Positions 31,385 through 37,343 of a stretch of 40,463 nucleotides of DNA are shown here, in pieces (the stretch's first letter is position 1; each line of letters starts with the position of its first letter). The notes beneath the pieces were generated by a model. It did not search any database, was not told the origin of the DNA, and saw only the letters and a list, made by a program, of their open reading frames with translations. Source of the stretch: Patescibacteria group bacterium (GTDB lineage Bacteria; Patescibacteriota; JACPGU01). Where the stretch lies: positions 402,814 to 443,276 of the forward strand of contig JAKLDG010000001.1 in the NCBI GenBank assembly GCA_022703645.1, written 5' to 3'. The translations under genes and the position numbers were made by a program.

Positions 31385-32782
31385 ATGAGTTTTAAAGTAA
31401 TCAAAACTGACAAAAAATCATCCGCGCGTTTAGGAACATTGAAAACTCCGCATGGCGAAATTCAAACTCCCTGCTTTATGCCATGCGGAACGCTGGGCAC
31501 AGTGAAAACAACGACTCCCGATGAACTAAAAGAATTGGGAGTAGATATTTTATTGGGAAACACTTATCATCTCTATTTGCGCCCTGGCGATACGCAAATA
31601 AAAAAACTCGGCGGGCTGCATGAGTTCATGCGCTGGAACGGACCGATATTAACTGATAGTGGGGGATATCAGGTTTTCTCGCTGGGGCGAGAAAAAGTTA
31701 AAAGTTCAAAGTTAAAAGTTCAAAGTAAAAATTCAAAATTAAAAAATGAAAATTGCGACATTGAAAATTCATTGAAAATTGTAAATTGTAAATTGAAAAA
31801 TAACGTCAAGAACCTTGTTAAAATCAGAGAGGATGGCATTGAATTCCAGTCTCATCTCGATGGCTCAAAACATTTTTTTACACCGGAAAAAGTTATTGAT
31901 ATTCAAAAAAATCTGGGAAGCGATATCATGATGGTTTTAGATGAATGTACTCCATATCCAGCAACTAAAAAATATGCTACCGAAGCTATGGAGCGAACTC
32001 ATAACTGGGCTCTCCAAGCTTTGGAATATCATAAATCTAAACCCTCAACCCTAAACCCTAACCCCTTATTATTTGGAATTATCCAGGGCTCCACATTTAA
32101 GGACCTGCGCGAAAAATCCGCAAAATATATTTCTTCTCTTCCATTTGACGGAATCGCTATTGGAGGCGTTGCGGTAGGCGAAGGAAAGCAGGAGATGTAT
32201 AAAGTTATTAATTGGGTAACCGATATTTTACATAAAAATGAGAATCTTGTCGTAGAAAATATCCAATATCCAATATCTAATATCCAATCAAATTCTAAAT
32301 CCAAAAAATTGGGAATTGGTCATTGGTCATTGGGCATTACCGGTCACCCAAGACCGGTGTATCTCATGGGAGTTGGTACTCCCGAAGATCTGCTTGAAGG
32401 CGTCGAACGCGGCATCGACATGTTTGATTGCGTTCTACCAACGCGCCTCGCGCGCCACGGCACCGTTTGGGTTTACGATAAAAAAACAAAAAATCAAGAA
32501 AACAAGAAAACAAGAAACGGAAAATTAAATCTACTTAATTCAGAATTTAAAAATGATAAAAAAGTTCTCATGTCTGGTTGCGGTTGCTATTCTTGTCGAA
32601 ACGGTTTTTCTAGAGCTTATATCCATCATCTACTCAAAGAAGGAGAAGTTCTCGGAATACGGCTCACCACTTTACATAATTTAAACTTTCTCCTTGATTT
32701 AATGCGCAAAATAAGGCAAAATATAGACAAAGGAACTTTCGAGCAGTTTAAGAATGCGTTCCTTAAAAACTGGGATATCTAA
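31385..32782 (+). CDS. tgt: tRNA-guanine transglycosylase, with four in-frame low-complexity insertions
   Basis: Exchanges guanine for a queuine precursor at position 34 of certain tRNAs. Catalytic and structural motifs are present: DSGGYQVFSLG near the start, IGGVAVGEGK, MFDCVLPTRLARHG, and the zinc site CGCYSCRNGFSRAYIHHL from Cys399. The protein is 465 residues, about 85 longer than usual, because of four insertions at about 102-140, 217-228, 283-319 and 365-392. These are made of AT-rich words also found in spacers. The reading frame is kept through all of them. A TTG at 31376 is less likely as start. Confidence 0.95.
   Translation: MSFKVIKTDKKSSARLGTLKTPHGEIQTPCFMPCGTLGTVKTTTPDELKELGVDILLGNTYHLYLRPGDTQIKKLGGLHEFMRWNGPILTDSGGYQVFSLGREKVKSSKLKVQSKNSKLKNENCDIENSLKIVNCKLKNNVKNLVKIREDGIEFQSHLDGSKHFFTPEKVIDIQKNLGSDIMMVLDECTPYPATKKYATEAMERTHNWALQALEYHKSKPSTLNPNPLLFGIIQGSTFKDLREKSAKYISSLPFDGIAIGGVAVGEGKQEMYKVINWVTDILHKNENLVVENIQYPISNIQSNSKSKKLGIGHWSLGITGHPRPVYLMGVGTPEDLLEGVERGIDMFDCVLPTRLARHGTVWVYDKKTKNQENKKTRNGKLNLLNSEFKNDKKVLMSGCGCYSCRNGFSRAYIHHLLKEGEVLGIRLTTLHNLNFLLDLMRKIRQNIDKGTFEQFKNAFLKNWDI
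31690..31806 (+). repeat. tgt insertion 1: AAAGTTCAAAGT and TTGAAAATTG units
   Basis: Its right part (31754-31802) aligns with the rplK-rplA spacer (22771-22820) at about 42 of 50 positions. It contains the in-frame peptide VNCKLKN. Confidence 0.8.
32035..32067 (+). repeat. tgt insertion 2: CCCTAAA-type units
   Basis: AACCCTCAACCCTAAACCCTAACCCC, split by single-base changes, encodes KPSTLNPNPL in a surface-loop position before the FGIIQG strand. Telomere-like in wording only. Confidence 0.55.
32250..32340 (+). repeat. tgt insertion 3: TCCAATA and GGTCATTGG units
   Basis: Encodes NIQYPISNIQ and LGIGHWSLGIT. 32310-32338 matches the reverse complement of 3114-3142 at 26 of 29 positions; flanking TCCAATA units also correspond in order. 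Confidence 0.8.
32484..32530 (+). repeat. tgt insertion 4: AAGAAAACAAG units
   Basis: 32494-32517 matches 14603-14626 in the adenosyltransferase gene at 23 of 24 nt, in the same frame. Confidence 0.7.
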
Positions 32783-32904
32783 GGGATCAATCGCACCAGA
32801 TGGAAAAATCATTGTTTATAGACAAGACAGAGAAAATTTCTTGTAACTATGATGGCTTTGCGGAATGATTTAAGTAGAACTCAAATACAGATGCGAGGTG
32901 AAAA

Positions 32905-33138
32905 ATGCCAAAAACGCCTAAGAAAAAAAACCAAAAGAAAGGAAGCCAAAAGAAAGGAAGAGAAAGAAGATCGCCCGAAGCAATAGCCTTAAGGAAACAA
33001 TCAAAATTAGCAAAAAAACTCTACAGGACAACAACTGGAAAAAAACCAACCCTAGATAATATTATCGCAGATCTTAATGAAATGAAAAAAATGAATAAAC
33101 CTTTTTATAATGGTCCTCACTCAGGCGCAGATTTCTAA
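32905..33138 (+). CDS. Small, very basic hypothetical protein
   Basis: 77 residues. The first 37 are rich in Lys, Arg and Ser (KTPKKKNQKKGSQKKGRERR), which suggests nucleic-acid binding; the rest is helical (IIADLNEMKKM) with no motif I can name. GAGGTG (32895-32900) before the ATG. It has its own terminator. Confidence 0.7.
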   Translation: MPKTPKKKNQKKGSQKKGRERRSPEAIALRKQSKLAKKLYRTTTGKKPTLDNIIADLNEMKKMNKPFYNGPHSGADF

Positions 33139-33159
33139 TTTCAAGAACCAAAAACATTA

Positions 33160-33190
33160 AACGCCACTTATTTATTAAGTAGCGTTTTTT
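33160..33190 (+). terminator. Intrinsic terminator
   Basis: AACGCCACTTA and TAAGTAGCGTT pair with one mismatch, then TTTTTC. Confidence 0.8.
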
Positions 33191-33191
33191 C

Positions 33192-33220
33192 TTGCAAAAT
33201 CGCTAAAAATACGCGATAAT
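33192..33220 (+). promoter_or_regulatory. Probable promoter of the MazG-like gene
   Basis: TTGCAA (33192-33197), 17 bp, GATAAT (33215-33220). Confidence 0.55.
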
Positions 33221-33257
33221 AAGAAAAAGAACTTTAAAAAACAAGTGGGAGGGAAAA

Positions 33258-33644
33258 ATGGAAAAAGATAGAGAAATATCACTTGAAGCAATTCAGGCAA
33301 AGATTTTTGAGCAAACGCAAAAGTGTGGAGGGCTTTGGCAGGAAAATGCGATTTATCGCCAAATTGTTTCTGAAGTGGGGGAGCTAGGCGATGCCATGAA
33401 TAAGGATGATTTGACAAAACCTCTTAAGCCCGGCGAAGCACCGCCCGATATGGAAATGGAGATAGCCGATATTTTTTACGCATTAACTTGTTTTACATTA
33501 CGAAAAGGTTGCAGTCTCACTGATGTAGTACTCAGAAAAATCCGCATTAACGAGGAACGCGACAAAGAGCGATTCGAAAAAGAAAGGAGGGGAAAAAATG
33601 AACGAAATTCTCGTTCTGGGAAAAAGATGGACTGCAGAAATTGA
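33258..33644 (+). CDS. MazG-like nucleotide pyrophosphohydrolase
   Basis: 128 residues. The all-alpha NTP-PPase signature is clear: SEVGELGDAMNKDD (about 38-51) with the Glu pair, and MEIADIFYALTCF (about 70-82) with the Glu and Asp that hold magnesium. Such enzymes cleave NTPs, often non-canonical ones, to NMP and PPi. The C-terminal 20 residues are basic and overlap the next gene by 47 nt, where the next Shine-Dalgarno (AAAGGAGGGG) and ATG lie. GGGAGG before its own ATG. Confidence 0.88.
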   Translation: MEKDREISLEAIQAKIFEQTQKCGGLWQENAIYRQIVSEVGELGDAMNKDDLTKPLKPGEAPPDMEMEIADIFYALTCFTLRKGCSLTDVVLRKIRINEERDKERFEKERRGKNERNSRSGKKMDCRN

Positions 33645-33963
33645 ATTTAGAGAAGGAACGGACGGACTCGAGTGGGCAAAAATCATGATTTACCCATTGA
33701 ATAAAAAAGGTCAAGAAACGATAGATAGTATCCTAAAAAATGGAAGTCTCAAATCAGCAATAACGGAAGATAATATCGATTTTCACATCAACAAAAGAAT
33801 CGCAAACCCAAAAAACGGCAAGGATGATGCAGTAAATATTTCCATCTGTACTTCAAGAAAAATGGAGTACAACCCCGCCAGCCCGATCTTCCGAAAGTTT
33901 GTTAATTCTATCATTTCTTTGAGAGACAAGGAAATCAAGTCCTCTCGCAAAAAGAAAAGGTAA
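33598..33963 (+). CDS. Hypothetical protein overlapping the MazG-like gene
   Basis: 121 residues, no family recognised. Starts inside the MazG-like gene (47-nt overlap, other frame) with a strong GGAGGGG 6 nt upstream. The sequence has alternating strands and a basic C-terminus (SSRKKKR). The overlap suggests translational coupling and a shared job with the pyrophosphohydrolase. Terminator follows. Confidence 0.75.
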   Translation: MNEILVLGKRWTAEIEFREGTDGLEWAKIMIYPLNKKGQETIDSILKNGSLKSAITEDNIDFHINKRIANPKNGKDDAVNISICTSRKMEYNPASPIFRKFVNSIISLRDKEIKSSRKKKR

Positions 33964-33991
33964 AAGATTACTATTTGCCAACGATTTTTAT

Positions 33992-34015
33992 AAAAAGCGC
34001 GCAAGCGCTTTTTTT
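33992..34015 (+). terminator. Intrinsic terminator of the MazG-like unit
   Basis: AAAAAGCGC (33992-34000), GCAA loop, GCGCTTTTT (34005-34013), T-run. Confidence 0.9.
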
Positions 34016-34020
34016 CTTGC

Positions 34021-34049
34021 TTGACTATATTTTTTCTATATGCTAAACT
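34021..34049 (+). promoter_or_regulatory. Promoter of the 88-residue protein gene
   Basis: TTGACT (34021-34026), 17 bp, TAAACT (34044-34049), extended TGC. Confidence 0.8.
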
Positions 34050-34101
34050 GTCCAAGTTGCTTATTGGCAGCAAATTTTTTTTGAAAGGGGCACATTAATA
34101 A

Positions 34102-34368
34102 ATGGAAAGCGCATTAGCAGAGAAAGAAGGAAAACCAATCAGGAAATCCCATGGGAATCTTGAGAGCGGTTTTCGCCTGACATGGGGGCAAGATTCTCGT
34201 TTCCCCTTTATTGTACCGGTAGCGGTGCATAAAAAATCAGGGGAGATATTCCCTTTGAAATTACCGACGAATATTCTTGATGCGGTTCGAGAAATAAGAA
34301 GACTGCGCGGTCAAGAAAATAGACCGATCGGTTACAACAGAACAACACAAGAATTTATCATCTTCTAA
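34102..34368 (+). CDS. Small hypothetical protein
   Basis: 88 residues, no family recognised. Basic, with hydrophobic strands (FPFIVPVAVH, EFIIF at the end) and a helix (ILDAVREIRRLRG). AAAGGGG (34084-34090) lies 11 nt before the ATG. Single-gene unit with a consensus promoter; its terminator overlaps the stop of the convergent gene. Confidence 0.7.
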   Translation: MESALAEKEGKPIRKSHGNLESGFRLTWGQDSRFPFIVPVAVHKKSGEIFPLKLPTNILDAVREIRRLRGQENRPIGYNRTTQEFIIF

Positions 34369-34400
34369 TCTTTTTCAAGTCCGTGAAAACGGCAAATTCC

Positions 34401-34431
34401 AAAAGGAGTAATAATATATTACTCCTTTTTT
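34401..34431. terminator. Bidirectional terminator overlapping the U32 gene stop codon
   Basis: AAAAGGAGTAATA (34401-34413) pairs with TATTACTCCTTTT (34417-34429). The minus-strand TAA (34419-34421) lies within the stem. Confidence 0.85.
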
Positions 34432-35768
34432 ATTATTTTTCTCAGAATAGACCGCTCTGAAATATCTTTTTTTGTGTCAAATTTTATCCAAACTTTTTCT
34501 TGCGGTTTCAAAATCTCTTGCAGTATTATTCCTTTTTGATCTTTGATTTCTTTAATTTTTGTTTTAATAATTTCATCCGGAGTTACTATCTCGATCTTTT
34601 CGCCAACTTTAAATTTATTTTTTACTTCAACCTTTACCCCATCAAATTGCGCAGCAGTATTTAACTGGTGGTTTTTACTTTCCAAAACGATACCAAGAAA
34701 TAACACATTTGGTTTAAATGCTGCAATATTATATTCCTGCTCGTAGTCATGTCTCCCGAGCAAAAATCCATGGCTGTATCCGCGGTTCTGAATTAGGTCA
34801 AATTCCTTTCTTAAATCATTAATTAATTTCTTATATTTTTTTTCTATTTTTTCTTTATCTAATTTCTTAATTTCTAAATTTCTTAATTTCTTTTCTTTTT
34901 CATAATATGCATCGATCGCTTTTCGGTATGCCCTTGTCACAGTCGCGAGATAATAAACCGTTTTCGCTCTTCCCTCAATTTTCAGAGAATCAATCCCAGC
35001 TTCAATAAATTTGTCTAAAATATCAAGAGAACAAATCTCTTTCGAATTCATAAAGTACGTGCCATTCGAATCTTCCTGAACATCAATGAGGTCGCCGGGA
35101 CGCGTTTCTTCCTCAATTTTAACTTTATATTTCCAACGGCAAGACTGCGCGCATTCACCAAGATTTGCCTCACGACCCGTAAAATATTTTGATAACAGGC
35201 ATCTGCCCGAATAAGCCATGCACATCGCGCCGTGACCGAAGCACTCAATTTTCAATTTACAATTTTCAATTTTCAATTTTTGTTTAATATCTTTTACCTC
35301 TTTTAATGTTAGTTCGCGCGCCAGCACAATTCTATCTGCTCCAAGCTTTGCCCACATCTCGATCGCTTTAGAATTTATCGTATTCGCTTGAGTTGAAATA
35401 TGAATCGGTATATCTGGAAAATATTTTTTCACAAGACTAAACATCCCCAAGTCGGAAACGATAATTCCATCCATTTTCAAACCTAATTTTTTTATTTTTT
35501 TAAGATCTGCTTCCGCCTGTCTTATCTGGCTCTCATGAGGATAGATATTGAAAGTTAGATATACTTTTACACCTTTTTCATGCGCAAATTCAATGCCTTC
35601 CTTTAGTGTTGTAATAGTAAAAGTAATTTCACGCATATTGCGCATACTCCAAGATGGAAGCCCGCAATAAACCGCATCCGCGCCAAATATAACAGCGGTC
35701 TTGAGACGTTCAATGTCACCAGCAGGACAGAGGAGCTCGATTCTTTTTTTTGTAGTTTTTTGAGGCAT
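34419..35768 (-). CDS. Peptidase U32 family protein (TrhP/YegQ-like)
   Basis: 449 residues. Family text is clear: ELLCPAGDIERLKTAVIFGADAVYCGL at the start, HISTQANTINSKA, then HGAMCMAYSGRCLLS and ANLGECAQSCRWKY, whose cysteines bind an iron-sulphur cluster in relatives. Characterised members include TrhP, needed for hydroxyuridine at tRNA position 34, so RNA modification is more likely than proteolysis. Two insertions are encoded by AT-rich words: KLKIENCKLKI just before the ECFGHGAMC motif, and a Lys/Leu/Glu-rich stretch (KKLRNLEIKKLDKEKIEKK). No Shine-Dalgarno. Confidence 0.93.
   Translation of the reverse strand: MPQKTTKKRIELLCPAGDIERLKTAVIFGADAVYCGLPSWSMRNMREITFTITTLKEGIEFAHEKGVKVYLTFNIYPHESQIRQAEADLKKIKKLGLKMDGIIVSDLGMFSLVKKYFPDIPIHISTQANTINSKAIEMWAKLGADRIVLARELTLKEVKDIKQKLKIENCKLKIECFGHGAMCMAYSGRCLLSKYFTGREANLGECAQSCRWKYKVKIEEETRPGDLIDVQEDSNGTYFMNSKEICSLDILDKFIEAGIDSLKIEGRAKTVYYLATVTRAYRKAIDAYYEKEKKLRNLEIKKLDKEKIEKKYKKLINDLRKEFDLIQNRGYSHGFLLGRHDYEQEYNIAAFKPNVLFLGIVLESKNHQLNTAAQFDGVKVEVKNKFKVGEKIEIVTPDEIIKTKIKEIKDQKGIILQEILKPQEKVWIKFDTKKDISERSILRKIIKKE
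34858..34905 (-). repeat. U32 gene insertion: TTAATTTCTAAATTTC-type units
   Basis: Read on the minus strand as GAAATTAAG and GAAATTTAG units, like the words before ileS (16690-16802). Translated as LRNLEIKKLDKEKIEKK. Confidence 0.55.
35247..35280 (-). repeat. U32 gene insertion: TTGAAAATTG-type units
   Basis: 35247-35272 is the exact reverse complement of 365-390 (26 nt) in the MBL gene; both give IENCKLKI in the coding frame. Confidence 0.8.
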
Positions 35769-35769
35769 A

Positions 35770-35850
35770 AATATAATTAAAATACTAAACGAATATTAAA
35801 AAAATATTTTCTTAATATTTTGATAATATTCTTATCATATTCTATCACAT
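35770..35850. repeat. AATATT-type AT-rich spacer upstream of the U32 gene
   Basis: AATATTAAAAAAATATTTTCTTAATATT-type words broken by single changes, with inverted symmetry. The rest of the 35769-36090 gap holds the promoter below and a leader of about 140 nt with no gene. Confidence 0.5.
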
Positions 35851-35914
35851 TTCTCCAAAATAGGGGAGTATATATTTTAATTTGGCAATATTAGCGTTTA
35901 TTCTAATAAAATGC

Positions 35915-35943
35915 TTGACAATCTGATTAAAATATGCTACATT
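35915..35943 (+). promoter_or_regulatory. Promoter of the lipoprotein gene
   Basis: TTGACA (35915-35920), 17 bp, TACATT (35938-35943), extended TGC. The long leader before 36091 may carry regulation. Confidence 0.7.
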
Positions 35944-36090
35944 AGTTACATAGATTAAGGTTTGCGGTTCAGACCAATATTCTTAATATGAACCTTTACA
36001 TAAATAAATTTAGTTAAAAAATTCCCATAAATCGTAAGACCTGAGCCCCTCAACTATACTCGGGACAGGCAGAAAAGAAAGGGGATTAAC

Positions 36091-37218
36091 ATGAAAAAAA
36101 GAAATACGTTGATGTTGCTCCTTATAGGAACGCTCATACTCATTACCGCAGCCGCAGGCTGCGGTGGCGGAGGAGGCGGTTCAACACCCGGTCGAATCAC
36201 TGTCAGATCGAACCTGCCTAACACAGGTTTCGTCCTCGACGGCGTAACATACGCAACTAACACGGCTGGAGAAGATGCGACATTCCCGACTGCGACGGCA
36301 AAAGATTATTCTTTTTCATGTAATGCAAAGTCCGGTTACACTGTCGTCGCGAGCCCCACATCAGCAATACTGGTTTCGGGCGGGAATATCACTTTCACCT
36401 GCGCATATACTGTCGTGGCGACAACAACTGGCATAATCAACGTTGCGAGCAATATGGCCGTAACCGGGTTCACTCTCGACGGCACTCATTACTTCACTAA
36501 TGCTTCCGGCCAGTATATATTCGCAAATGCCAACACAGGAAGTCATACTTTCGCATGCGATGCGATGACAAATTATACGCTTGTCATTAACCAGACAAGT
36601 GCTATTCTCTCGAATGGATCCACGATTAATTTTACTTGTTTGTACACATTTATCGCAAACCCACCGGCAAACTCGGGAATAATAACGTTCTATTCGAACG
36701 TTGCGATGGACAATAACGCAACTGTCGTCTGCGGCGGACAAACCTATACTGGAAAAGTAACAACAGATGGCGGAACGGTTACATTGTCAACAAGCGCTCC
36801 GGCCGGCACCTGTTCGCTCACATGCGACACCAAGACTGGTTACACAGTAACACCGAATCCGTCTTCGGCGATACTCGCAGCCGGAGGAAGTCAACAGTTT
36901 ATGTGCAGTCACACGCAGGTGGTCGCACCGACAACACATGCGCGAATATATGTGCAGGCGGATGTCGCATTCCCGACCGGAACAACAGCAACGGTAACGG
37001 GCTCTGGAAATACTTTCACGTTCACGATCGGATGCGATAATTGCACATACGATCTGGATAACTTCACACCGAAGCCTATCGCGGGTAATTACACACTCGC
37101 ATGCCCATCGGGCTATATAGCTTCGCCGGCATCTGCAAATCTTGCCAACAACGACACCTTTACTTTCCATTGCAATAAAAACAGTGGCGGAGGGGTCGTC
37201 TGGCCACCGATCGAGTAA
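36091..37218 (+). CDS. Lipoprotein with four tandem PEGA-like repeats
   Basis: 375 residues, predicted to be anchored on the cell surface. A signal peptide ends at the lipobox-like AAGC (Cys24), then a Gly run. Four units of about 80-90 residues follow (starting near 36, 116, 200, 285), each with a VxSN-type strand, TGFxLDGxxY or a variant, GYTVxxxPTSAIL and a closing FxC, so each has its own cysteines. This resembles PEGA domains. Codon use is strongly GC-richer than the neighbours. AAAGGGG precedes the ATG. A single-gene unit. The third and fourth units are more diverged. Confidence 0.8.
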   Translation: MKKRNTLMLLLIGTLILITAAAGCGGGGGGSTPGRITVRSNLPNTGFVLDGVTYATNTAGEDATFPTATAKDYSFSCNAKSGYTVVASPTSAILVSGGNITFTCAYTVVATTTGIINVASNMAVTGFTLDGTHYFTNASGQYIFANANTGSHTFACDAMTNYTLVINQTSAILSNGSTINFTCLYTFIANPPANSGIITFYSNVAMDNNATVVCGGQTYTGKVTTDGGTVTLSTSAPAGTCSLTCDTKTGYTVTPNPSSAILAAGGSQQFMCSHTQVVAPTTHARIYVQADVAFPTGTTATVTGSGNTFTFTIGCDNCTYDLDNFTPKPIAGNYTLACPSGYIASPASANLANNDTFTFHCNKNSGGGVVWPPIE

Positions 37219-37241
37219 CCGATTTTCAAAAGTTCTTACCC

Positions 37242-37277
37242 ACATGCCGCAGCATTCAGCTGCGGCATGTTTTTTTA
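37242..37277 (+). terminator. Intrinsic terminator of the lipoprotein gene
   Basis: ACATGCCGCAGC (37242-37253) pairs perfectly with GCTGCGGCATGT (37259-37270), then a T-run. Confidence 0.95.
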
Positions 37278-37343
37278 TTTACTTACTATTTGTATTATGT
37301 TAAATTGTAAATAGAAAATAGCAACAACTAAACAGAAACAAAA

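Noticed and set aside
31690-31806. CRISPR array or intron in tgt
   Set aside because: Units are short, variable, lack unique spacers and keep the reading frame. No intron boundaries or splicing motifs are visible.
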